From: Linnemannia hyalina
Lineage: Eukaryota > Mortierellomycota > Mortierellomycetes > Mortierellales > Mortierellaceae
Direction: 5' to 3'
DNA: 64,000 bases
Assembly: GCA_019671135.1 (NCBI GenBank)
Contig: JAHRHY010000026.1
Location: forward strand, 248,001-312,000
Below, one piece after another: positions 1-11,400 of this stretch. The notes beneath the pieces were generated by a model that searched no databases, was not told where the DNA came from, and worked only from the letters and a program-made list of their open reading frames with translations. The stretch's first letter is position 1, and each line of letters begins with the position of its first letter. The position numbers and the translations under genes are program-made.

Positions 1-1124
1 TCCAGACGCCGGTGATGGTGTTGAGGATAAAGACTTCTCCGGAGAAGGGGCCGCTTGGGAGGCGGCCGCCGTAGATGATTACTTGTGTTCCATCGTCGCC
101 TATTTTTTGGATGGGAGAGAAGGAAGGAGGTGGGTAGGTGTTAGTTGTTTGGGAAGAGTCTGAGACGGGAAGAACAAGAGGCGTTGAAAAGGGTAACTTA
201 CTGGAGGTCATGCAATGGTCAGCACGGAGGGAAGGAGCTGATCCCGACGTCGACTGCCATAGAAAAAAAGTGAACGACAAGCAGGTTTCTTGTTAGCCCA
301 TCGTTGCCTTCCAAAAAATTTGCTCACAAAAAATAGCAACTTAAAAAATCGAACCACAAGCAGATCACCTCTTCAGATTCCATCCATAATTAACAAGAAC
401 TCACCATGGTGTTCCAAGACGCAGCAGAGGGGCTAAACTCGCTCACGAAATTATTCGCCGCGTTATTGGTAATGTTATACCCTCCAAAGTACATCACAGT
501 CTTCCTCTGTTCATTCCAAGTATTGGTATAATACCACCGCGCCGCAAAGATATTCGCCGGATTCGGGAGTGCCGTGTGGGCGACAGCATCGGTCGCAGGG
601 TTATAAACATCCATTGTCCCTCTATCCGTGTACCCTCCAGCGATGTACACCAAACCCGAAGAAGGATCCGTTACAGCCCCGATACCTTGAGTCCCACCTA
701 GGGGGAAACTCACTGAACTCGACGCCCAGGTATCAGTCGCGACAGTGTACTTGTAAGTCGAGTACTGTCCCGCAATATGGAAGACCACCATCGTCTTTTG
801 ATCAGCTGTGAACACTCCAGGGAAGATGGACTGTTGAGGGCCGGATGTGAGGCGTTTCCAGGCTGGGGTGTTGGCGGACCATGGGACGGAAAGATCGAGA
901 GAAAAGAACTGGCCGATGGGAAGAGTGCCGTCGGCGCCTGAGGGTAGGCCGCCGAGGATGTACCATTTAAGGGATGTTCTGGCCGATGATGGACCTGAGG
1001 CTGCAATCGGGGCGTCCGCTGATACTTGTGCTTGCGTGAGGGTTAAAGAGAAGGAGAGAGTGAGGAGTGCTGCGGCGAAGAGGCGGGAGGGCGATCTCCG
1101 TGTGGTGGAGGAGGAGGTGGTCAT
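1..1124 (-). CDS. Secreted kelch-repeat beta-propeller protein (5' part, partial)
   Basis: The N-terminus has a basic stretch and then a hydrophobic segment (about residues 15-33, AAALLTLSFSLTLTQAQ), which reads as a signal peptide. Downstream are kelch-type blade signatures: YILGG, IAGGYTDRGTMDVYNP, MYFGGYN, and in the last visible exon IIYGGRLPSGPFSGEV. I read three exons: 405-1124, 202-253, and 1-99 continuing out of the window. They are joined by GTGAGT/CAG and GTAAGT/TAG introns that keep the frame (phase 0, then phase 1). Kelch proteins form beta-propellers that bind carbohydrate or protein. Many zygomycete relatives are secreted or carry a C-terminal membrane anchor, but that part is outside the window. 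No galactose-oxidase active-site residues can be judged here. The fold is fairly sure; the function is unknown. Confidence 0.8.
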
Positions 1125-3669
1125 TGTTGAAGGGTATGTTTGTGGTACAGAAGGGGAAGGGGTTTAATTATTTGTTTGTTGCTGATGTTGAGGGAGAGCA
1201 CAGGTGGGGGAACGATGGAGAGAGAGGAGGAAATTAAGTGAGGGAGAGAGGTATGTACGAAAACAATGTACAGAATGGGTAAAGGGTATCGGAACGTCCA
1301 CAATGGAGAGGAAAAGAGGGGAGAGGGAGAGAGAGAGAGAGAGGGAAGGAGGAAAGGAAAGAGGAGTGGAGGTTAGGAACGAACGAAAAGAAAAGGAAAA
1401 CAAAGAAGGAAAGAAAGAAAAGAAAAGAAAACAATAGAAAGGAAGGATAGAAAGGAAGAAAAGAACAGAAAAGAGAGAAAGCGGCAAGAAGACGAGGGAA
1501 TAAATAGGCAATTTAAAATCAATACTCGCAAGCGTGTCTCTTAGCCGCTTGTGCAAAAGGAAAGATGAAAGACAAGGAGGCAACTGTGGGTATGAGAAGG
1601 GGTGTGTGAGCAAGCGTGGGCTAGGCGAAAAAACAACCACTGTTGGGCTCAAGGACAGCTTGTTCTTCCCTTGCTTAGCTCTCAAAAATAAAAATCGAGG
1701 GAGCGGGCTTGGTTAGTTAGATTTGCGTCTCTCTTCCGTGTCATTTGTGTGTCCGATAGTGAACTCTAGCCACATTCGGATGAGAGGGGATAAGATGCAT
1801 GGTGCAGGTGAGAAAGGGATAGATGAGGGGGGACCGACGGAAAAACATCGCCCCACTGCTGTTGCTGCACTGGTAAACTGTGCCTTTTTTTATTTGGATT
1901 TGTATTGTGGGTGCGGGTACACGTTATGATCATCATCCATTGCCGCCGAAGAGGGACAACAACATTCTTCAACACGTCTACTGATCTTAGGCGCCCTCTC
2001 TTCACGCGTACCTGTTTCGGAACATTTTCAATACCAGATTTTCTGTCATTATTCAGGACCCCATTGGCTGTCATCGTGGCAGTGTTGCTCTCTGTCGATG
2101 GTAGCTCTCAATCAAATCTGTCGAGAAGAATAGAAACACTGACGATCCATTCCTCTTCCATCCTCTTCTTTTTCTTCGGAGCGGTGATAGAAATAAGAGA
2201 ATTGAACACAGTTTAAGTTTTCCAACGAACTTTTGCCAGTTTGTTTCTAGTCTATCTTCTATTTACCCTATGGCGCATGTGCATGTGCACTTTGCTTGGC
2301 TTGTTCTCGTTCTTCGCTCTTGGATGTTACTCCTTTTTTTATATTTGCTTGCCATCAACCGTCGCCTTGAGACTAAAATAACATTCTTTACTTTTTTCCT
2401 TTCTTCCCACTCAGTTTTTCGATCATCACTCCTATTCTTCTGGGTTCCTTCGCCCTCCATGCATATACGCCTATCTATCTTCACAAACCTTTCTTCTGCA
2501 TTCATTCCTTCGCTCTCCATGGTTGTTTTCTATCGTCCCAAACTTTCTTATCTCTCACTAAATCCTCGTCTTTCGCCAACTCTCTGCCCACACTACCTTC
2601 TTTTTTTTTTTTTTTCCAAACACACAAACTCTTCACCGTCCCCAGTCCACATCTCGCGACAAAGAGTGCATACTTGTTCATTTATAAAATCTCCCTATCC
2701 GTCCTACCTTCTGCATCGCCACACTAAAGATCTTCCCAACTTGAGCTACGCAATACCTCTTTACTTCGAGTTTTATCTTTGCCACCGACACACCGCCACA
2801 CCCCACCCACCCCCTACTCCAGTCGATTCCTTTTGATATCATGGGTTACCCAATGCATTGCGTAATGCCCTCACTCGTTCATCTGCATTGCCACATTTTG
2901 AGTGGTGAGAGTTCAAGTCAAGGTAATCAAGCAAAAAAAAGAAAAAGGTGTGTCAACTCAAAAGTGTGTCGTTCTGACAGATAAACCACGCGTGGAATAG
3001 GGTCACGGAGTTCAGGAAAAAAAAATACCGAATAAATTGCTAGAAAAGAGAACATGAGGAACAGTCACTTGTATCGATCATTGCCAATGGATGTGAGAGG
3101 CAAGAAATAACCAATGGGTATAAACACTGACAGTTTATCATGTTGTGTTTTTATTTTTGTTTTGTTGAAGACCCTAAAAAACACGCCGGTCTGGTATCAC
3201 CCACCTCCTTCCAAAAAAAGGCCAACGGTGAACAAACACAACCATGTCCAGGTCGAAGAATGAAGAAATACAAGTGAGCAAAGTAACAATAAAGTAGCAA
3301 TATGTTGTGGTTGTGTGAGAAATACAAGAGAGAATGCAAGTAGAGATTGCAAACATCATGAACCCAGTTCAGTAATGAAAGCATTGGTAATGGTGACGGG
3401 TACTCTTATCCGTGTTTGTGGCGCAAGACAAAGGGGCATCATGGCAATGATAGAAGAGGAGAACTCGAGAGTGGTAATAGTAAAAAGTGGGTGCGGGGCA
3501 AGTGGAGGGAAGAAAGAAAAAAAAAGAGTCACAAAGAGTCGACTCAAGCTTGTGTTACCGCCGCAATGTTGGAACGACCACCCCTTGAACGTCCCCGATC
3601 ACCTTCTCAAAGGGAAGGGTCGACGGGACCTCGGAGGGGACCGACGGCTTGGATGTATCCGAGATACAT
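1125..3669. other. Gene-free interval between kelch and bZIP genes
   Basis: No convincing gene is seen. The first 400 bases upstream of the kelch start are almost pure purine on the + strand (GAGA and GAAA runs, about 1310-1490), which is a pyrimidine-rich 5' flank for the minus-strand gene. Bases 2150-2850 are T/C-rich with a T-run near 2604. Open frames here are low-complexity and have no domain signature. The right end, near 3540-3669, is the likely 3' UTR of the bZIP gene. Confidence 0.6.
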
Positions 3670-5879
3670 TTACTGCTGCGTCATCCGGTTCATGATGTTG
3701 GTGACCTCCTTGACGGGGATGACAGGTCCATGTCCCGAGCACTTGGCCTTGGACTTCATCTCCGCGCACAGATCATCAATATCCGCATCGTCAAAGTTGG
3801 GGTGCTTGGCAATGTGCTCCCAGACCTCAGGGCAAGGAAGTGCGCGCTCGTTATCATCCAGTGGTGGCAAGCTCTTATTGGTCGACTCGGTGACCTTGCC
3901 AAAGAACTCTTGGCTCTCCTCTCGTGCGGGTGTAGCAGCAACGTTCGCAAATGAGTTGGTGTAGTTGAACAGTTGGTCGTTGAACAAACCGCCAATCGCC
4001 TCTGGAGGGAAAGCGGCTGCGTCGACAGAATCCTCAAATGTCGGGAAAAAGTCATGGGAATCAGAGGTATCGCGGAAATCCGTAAACAGGGCCTGGGTCT
4101 GCTCATAGGTCAATGAAGGGAGTCCCAAGTTGGTTGTCGTGGGTGTGAACGTAATGTTTCCGTGGGCATCAAACAGAGGTGTGCTGTTCACAAGGTCGTC
4201 GATTGTGGGCGAGGGAGAGTGCTGGGATGTGGCGATCAATGTACTGGCGGGGCTAGGATGGCTAGCAACCGTCGACGGACTGTAGGCGCTCAGGCTGCTG
4301 GCAGTGGTGGTATTAGGTCCAAGGTTGGGCACAACCGAGTAGGTGTTGCCAGCACCGTCCAGCAACGACGAAAAGAGAGCAAGATCTCGGGCCGAGGCCG
4401 TGCTTGTGTGTGTGTTTTTGTTAACTCCGGGCACAATTCCTGCATTATCGACATAGGTTGTCCGAGGAGTGGTCGACTCGGGTTCAGGGGTTGACTCTGC
4501 GTTCTCCAATGGCGAGTTGGGCACACTGTCGCCAATCGACGATGGTGGTGACCAAGGAAGCTGGTCGTATGTTGGAGGCTTGGCGACATTGGTACTGGTG
4601 AAGGAGGGCTTTTTTGTGGGTGCTGCCTTCTTAGTAGCCGCAGTTGTTGCAGTTGGAGTAAGGTTGTTGATGGGTTGTGATACTGGGCTAGGGGACGACT
4701 GCTCTGAGCTGGAGCCATTGGCACCCTTGGCGAGGTTGTAGAGTCCTGGTTGAGCAATTGGGAAGTCGAAAGTGAAGGCCTGCTCCTTGAGGAAGTAGTT
4801 CTCGGTCTCGAGTTTCTGGACAAGAACCTTGAGGTTCAGGTTCTCCTCTGCCAGCTTGGTGTCAGTCTTGCCTGGGTTAAGTTCCTCGAGTTCCTTGATG
4901 CGATCCTCCAACGACTTGACATAGCGCTCCTTTCTGTCACGGAACGCGCGCTGTGCCGCTCTGTTCTGTGCCTATTTGATGAAAGATGAGATGTAGTTAG
5001 GTTAGTAAGAGGAAGAAAAAATGACTAAAGTTTATGGTAGAAGTATCCAGCAAAACAATGAAATTACCTTGCGCTTGTTGGTGGGTTCGGTGGTTAAAGG
5101 CTTGCGACCAGCTTTCTTGGGGGCAGGTTTACCTTCGCCGGGAGAGTGACCTTCATCTGCAAGAGAGAAATGTAAGAGGTATCGAGAGGGATGGGAAAGG
5201 AAACAAAAGAGGGAAGGAAAAGGAAAGGGAAAAGGAACAGGAGAGGACATGTGTGAGCAAAACTGCCACTGCCAGCACGGTATAATACTGCGACAACTGG
5301 GTGAGTCGATCGATCAATTGAGTTATCCTCATTGACCGGCGCCTTGACAGTCTGGCTGGGTGCCTTTTGTTATATGTGGCCATGAGTGCACCAACAATGA
5401 AAATGGGTCTTAGTAGTAGACTCACCCGAGCTGTTGTCGCCGTCCGAGTTGTGTACTTCCTGATTGCTGTTTGCATATGAGATCGCTAATATGGATAAGC
5501 GAAAGTGAATGAGTGTGAGTATGAGGATAAGGCGGAGTCAATGGGTTTACTGTTTGAACAGGAGGACGGGAGGAGGGCAAAATTGACTCTCTCTGGCTGT
5601 CTGTCTCTCCTCTGTCTCTCTTCACACACAGACTGGACACTCTCCCTTCTCTTCATATACCAGTAAGACTCTCAAAACAACCCAATGAAACTTACAGGAC
5701 TGGAGATGGGAGAGGTTGCCTTTGCGCTTCATGGGGTCCTCCTCTCGGTACTGGTCATGGTGGGCAATGGCAGTTGAGAGCAAGTCCTGTGCCTCGGGGT
5801 TGTTGCTAAGAATCTGGGCCCAGTCCTTGTCGCCGAGGAAGTTCGAGTATGAGTTGGCGTGGTGCTGTTCCAGCGACAT
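3670..5879 (-). CDS. Yap1/Pap1-like bZIP oxidative-stress transcription factor
   Basis: Four exons (5696-5879, 5426-5485, 5068-5156, 3670-4971) splice in frame to 544 aa. Residues about 105-165 form a fungal AP-1 type bZIP: basic region QNRAAQRAFRDRKERY (from residue 113), then a leucine zipper. The extreme C-terminus matches the C-terminal cysteine-rich domain (c-CRD) of Yap1/Pap1, with CPEVW at 491, LCAEM (Cys513) and KCSG (Cys522). In that family the c-CRD holds a nuclear export signal that is masked when oxidation forms disulfides with an N-terminal CRD, so the factor accumulates in the nucleus and switches on antioxidant genes. Here residues 132-490 contain no cysteine, so the usual partner CRD is missing. 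The middle is Ser/Thr/Pro-rich and probably activating. The start is the first ATG, in good context (GACATGTCG region, position 5879). Confidence 0.9.
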
Positions 5880-8463
5880 GGCTAAGTGTATGTGTGTATG
5901 TGGGTGGAGTGGGAAGGAAGGGGAACTAGGGTGTAGGGTTGGAATGAATGAGTTGTAGAAGTGAGGAGGACGGTGAGAAGAAAAAGGAGGATCGGTGAGG
6001 AGGAGGAAGAGGGAGGAAGAAGGAGTGTGTGTTGGGTGTGTGGAGTATGATGTGTGATGGAGGAGTATGAAGGAGAAGAAGGGGAAAAGGATCGGCGGAG
6101 AGACGAACAAAGGGCAACAGGGACAAAAGTGAAAGAGAAAGAAAGAAGGAAGGGAAGAAGCGCAAAGAGACAAAACGATGCCTCAGAGGATTATATGAAC
6201 AAAAAAAAAAGATGACGACGACGCAGTAGCCCCGTGCAGTTGTGTTTCAATCCATCAATCCATTGGCGTAAAACATCCGCTCATCCACTTGGACACACAC
6301 ACAACCTGTTTCTTTTTTTCTTCGTCCTTGTTCTTTTCATTCAATGGCTGGCTTGTGCTTTCTACTATCCACGAACGTCCAATTCATCCTCAATGACGCA
6401 GTTGGCAAACAGGAGGAGCACCATCCTTGTCTTGACACTGCGCAGATACACACTCATCCTCTCCCTTAGTTGCAATGTTCGCCCTTGTTATCAAGAAGGA
6501 AAAGAAAAAAGAAAAACCAAGTGCGGCGTCCCTATAGCGGGAGGTATTTCTTTTTCTAGATAACCCTTCACTCATCGCCGTTATTCACCGCAGGTTCCTG
6601 TATAAATACGTCCGCCCTTCCACCTTTTTCGCAGGTTTTTTTTGCGTTCTAATACTTTGGATGGTCCCCTTTCTTCCGACAGAACCGAGGGAGTATCTAC
6701 TTTTTTTTTCTTCTGTGCTCTTCCATTTCCTTATGGTTCAGCAAATGTATCTCTCCTTCCCTTCCACAGAACCCCCTCATAGCTATTTCGAGCACAAGAA
6801 AAGAAGTTGCTAGTACGGTTCGAGTGAAGGAGACCCTTAACCAGAAAAGGTGCTTAATAATTCCATTGACGCTACCTGATTGGTCAGCTCTTTATGTCTC
6901 TCCCTTCACTTCACTCTGAGTGCCATGCACCGTCTTTTCCATTCGTTGTCATTCTCTCCGACCAAAACGGCCGACCACAAAGAAAAGCAACCGACAAACA
7001 AACAAATCCATCTGATATGTTATTCCTCGCATTGATCTTTATCCGTGGGGTTCATTCTTCCCCTCCCGCTCCTTCCTTCTCTTCCCTCTCTACCTGCCCT
7101 TCTTCAGCCATCCTTCCCTGCTTGACAAAGCAACAAGATGTAAGCCCCTCTTTGATGAACAATGGCCTGACTGAGACGAAGCCAGACAAATGTCGTCATT
7201 GATGGCTGATTGTCCCTCCGTCATTGGCTACAACCATCAACTCTCTTTTCTTGGTGCTCCGTGCCTCATCACCGTTGAATTTTTTTTCTCTCTTTGTTGT
7301 GTTCAGGCACCATCAGTCCCCTTGCCCACTTGTTTCTTCTTTAGCCTTATTTCTGTAGCCCTTCCTTGTCTTCTTTCTTTTGTTGCACCTATTGAACACG
7401 CTTGGATTCTTATCAATAAACAAGAAAGTACAACCAGCAACTTCATCATCATCATCGCCAGCCTTGTCTCACCTGCAGCCTCGTCATTTTTGTTCTTGGT
7501 TCACATTGGAGGTTGGACCAGAGGTGCAGGCTGATGGTGTATATGTTTGGAGCCACGGCATGAGAGACGGAGGTGTACATTTACAAGGTGATTAATGAGG
7601 AGAGTGAAAATAAGCGGACTTTTGGTTTGATCAAATGCTCTGCTAATGTGTCAGTTGGTAATGGGCAAAGTTCCTATTTGATCCCTAAGCAAAGACATGG
7701 GTGGCGAAGAAAGAAAAGAAAATGCTGGCTCCAGGGACAGGTGAGTGAGATTCATCACATTTCCCCTTTCACTGTCTGTTGGTTGTTTATTTTCTTATAA
7801 GCCCAAAACTCAACAACATGAACACTTGAGATTGGCACATTCGTGTGCGGCGTGCGTCACGCTGAAACGAGTAAACAAGCGCGGCAAGACGAGGTTGACA
7901 AAGAGGCGAAGGCTCAAACCACATTGGCGTTTTCTTCTTCGTCATCCTTGTCACTTTTCCCTTTTTTGTCCCCAACACTTCAACTCTGCCCTCCTTCATC
8001 TCCCGCTGACATCCCCTCTTTTTTTTTACCTCTAAATAACATTCTACATTGTCCATTCGCAACGCCCGTCCTTTGCTCATTCCACCAGTCAACAATCACT
8101 TTCTTTTTGGTTTGTTCCCCCCTCGTCTCCTTTCAACTCACACACGCGAACAATCCATTTTCTACGCGAGAACCAACACCGCCGCCTTGACTCTTCTCCT
8201 TCTCTCTCTTTCATTTTGTATTGATACCGCATTTACTATTTGACGAAAAAAAAAAGAAAAAAAACGACAACAAACAGTTCAGCAACAGCAAACCCTTTTC
8301 ATCAAAGTATGTCCGTTATTCCAGAAACATAGCCTCCTGGACGATCACTCTTTGCGCTGGATCACACAATCTCAAAAGTTGGCGCTCATACGACGATCGT
8401 CATTACTGAATTGAATTACGATTAGCTCCCAATGAGCAAGCAAGTTCACCAGAGCCTCCGCTT
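5880..8463. other. Gene-free interval, divergent promoters of bZIP and NACHT genes
   Basis: No gene is recognised. Bases 5880-6180 are GA-rich on the + strand, a pyrimidine-rich leader for the bZIP gene, with a weak TATA-like sequence near 6190-6200. Bases 6280-8250 are mostly T/C-rich with short low-complexity frames. A TATAAATA-like site near 6600 has no clear gene attached. The last few hundred bases are the likely leader of the NACHT gene. Confidence 0.55.
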
Positions 8464-11400
8464 TTGTTCGCTTCCATGCACTTAGAGTCTCAGTTTTCCT
8501 TCTCTGCCTCCTTCCCTTCCCTCTCAGACATACGAGAGTGTAAAGGTCTTTCAGAAGGTATATTAGCGTGGACACTTCTGTCTCCTTTACAGCGTTATTC
8601 TCATGCTCCCAGGTTCATGATGGAGACTAATTTGGACTCTTCCTTTGGCCCAATCAGTCCTTTTGAACATTTTTTGTTAGCATCCTTGTCGAAGGGGTAT
8701 GTGCGACACCTATGCAGCTCTAATTGGTGCATTTTTATTCCCCCTTTAAGTCTCATCAATGCTCACCATTTTCTAAAATTACTGACAGTTGACGCAGCCT
8801 GCATGACTGACCATGCTACATCCACAAGTTGCCCTGATCGGGCCAAGATAACCCCCGAGGGTCGGCTCACACTCAATCGACTCAACGTCTGCGCCAAGAA
8901 AGCAATTGAGCCCTGTGCCAAGGCTGATCGCACCTTGTCCAATGCAATAGCTGCAATCCACCTCGAGAACTCCAAGATCATGAGTCCTGTCTTTGTCCAC
9001 CCCAACAAACAAGCACCCCACAGGAATGGGTCGGTCCTTGGGTCATCATTGGTAACAGCACCTGCAAGACAGATAACTGCCCGTTGCGTTGATCAAAAGA
9101 CGCCCATTCAATCGACTCGCCGGTCCTTACTTCCCTCCTCCCAATCGAACGACTCGCAGACCATCGATTCCTCCAGTAACGATGCAGGATTTACCAACTT
9201 TTTACTTTTACCGAAGTCTGCCACACCCTCGTCAGTGACACACCAACCCTCTAGTCGCCCCTCCTTGGCTAGCTTCTCCCAGACGAGCAGCACCCGGACA
9301 ACCGTCCCCCCCAGCGACGCTACAGGTCTCACCAACTTTTTGCTTTTGTCAACTGCTGTCGCTCCTTCCCCGTCAGTCGTTCAAAAACCACCACCCATCC
9401 ATAAGGTATTCCCCAACAACATCGCCAAACCAGAGCTTCGCTCTTGGTTACCAGACCTTGCATTCCACTTCAAGTCAACCCGTCAGCTCGCGTTCGGTCT
9501 CTTGCTATTGACTCAGGACCCGACATCATCATCGCCACCCATCGCAACGCAGGACAAGGCGCAGGGATTGGTCCTCACCGATGGCGAGATGGTGTGGGTC
9601 ACTAACATGAGGGTGGCTACAAAGGAGCACGACAGCCTTCGTTGGTTAGCTGCGCAAGTTGTTACACAATTCTTAAAGAAGCAACACAAGGATGCAGGAT
9701 CTATCGAGGAGGTCACGCTGCTGGGTGCTGTTCTAGAGCGCAAGGATTATCGTGGAGTCCTGTCGGCCCTCATTGGTCAACTGGAGCGCGAAAAATTGAC
9801 GGACGTCGATCTGCTACAGGCCTTGGTCCAGTTTCTTCAATCGGCCCCACCGAAGCATCTTGTCGACGATGACTTTGTCAGGATCTTGCGAGTCCTACGA
9901 GGACGCCTGAAGGACACGCATAAGGCGTTAAACGACAAGAGGCAGCCAGGATCCGATCACGTTTACCACCTGTCCACCGCTATCGCCCGGATCCTTGATG
10001 CGATGATTGCAGGCAAGATTCATGGACTCGATCGTGCAGAGGATCACCTGCCCCTCCTGGATCTGTTAGTGGAGTTGAAAGAAAGTGTTGATCCGTACCT
10101 CAAATTCCAGGCAACATACGCCTGGCAGGCTCTTCAGTACGTGGGAGACGACGAGACACCTCTACATGCTGTTCTGAGATTTGGAGGAGGCGTGACCAAG
10201 GCTGCCCTGGGAGTCGCCAGCGTTTTCAAGTTGGATCCTGAGCATCTCTTCAACGGCCTTTATGAATTGGGACTGGCAGCAGGACAAGTATACGACGTCG
10301 TCAAGGCCGGAGTGGAGGGAGCGCAGGCATTTCGAACTGGAGGAGAAGGAGTTGTTGACAGCATGCTGAAGGGGTTCCGATCTGGGGCCAAGAAAGCGTG
10401 GTACCCAGCTCTCCAAGGTGCACGCGTGTTTGTCCGAGAGGGTCGACTTGCCGATTTCGAGCGTGTGATCTATGAGGCGCCTTGCTGTCGGGAACCAGAA
10501 TTCCAGATGGGTGTCTGTCAGTTGCTGGGGGAGTTGGCCGTGGATCCGATTTGGGAGTTGAAGACCCGCCAACAAGCAGTCAACCTTCTGAGACAGCTGT
10601 ACACGAGTGACCCAACGTGGGTCGTCGATACTGGTGTCAAAGTCGGCATCCTCGGAATCCTCCTCTGCCTTTCCATGACTGAGGACAACACCATCCAGTT
10701 GCAGTCTGCCGTTATATTCGAGGATCTGGCGCATGATAGGGTTGGCGCCCCTCCCGGTCCTTACCCGTTGGCTTTTCGTCTGCCGATACCAACAGCATCC
10801 CCTCTTCTGGACAAGACTCTCAAGATCCAATCAATCGAGCGCAACTTGCTGCAGATGAAGACTCTTCGTCTTGCGCATCACGATAAAACCATATACATTC
10901 CTCCTCTTGCCAAAGCCAACCCTCAGACACCCGAAGAGGAGGCGACACCACTGATGGATCAAGTCACGGAGTTTCTGGACAGTGAACGACAGGTGTTTTT
11001 GGTTATCGGTGATTCAGGATCTGGGAAATCGACCTTCAACCTCCACCTCGAACATTCTCTCTGGAAGGCGTACGAGCAAGGCGACCCTCGCATACCACTC
11101 TACATCCACCTCCCTACTCTTCGATCCTTAACATCGATGATCGACGAACAGCTCATGAAGTACCACTTTGACATGTCGACTATCCAAGAGCTGAAACTGA
11201 CGGGTCGGGAGTTTATTGTCATCTGTGATGGCTACGATGAGGCTCGATTGATTACCAATCTGCATTCGGGTAACGGGTGGAACCGGCCGTTTGGGTGGAA
11301 CACAAAGATGATTGTGAGCTGCAGGAGCACGCATCTGGGAAGGGAGTATCATACACGGTTTCAACCAATGCCGAGTAGTCCGTATCATGCCCCTCTGCTG

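Noticed and set aside
1310..1500. Possible microsatellite-like element
   Set aside because: The purine run is imperfect and the same composition is found in leaders of other genes, so it is treated as 5' flank rather than a repeat element.
2270..2836. 188-codon plus-strand frame
   Set aside because: Composition is Leu/Phe/Ser-rich from T/C-rich DNA, with no domain or signal; such frames recur in every pyrimidine-rich leader here.
10162..10830. 222-codon minus-strand frame
   Set aside because: Antisense shadow of the NACHT gene ARM-like region.
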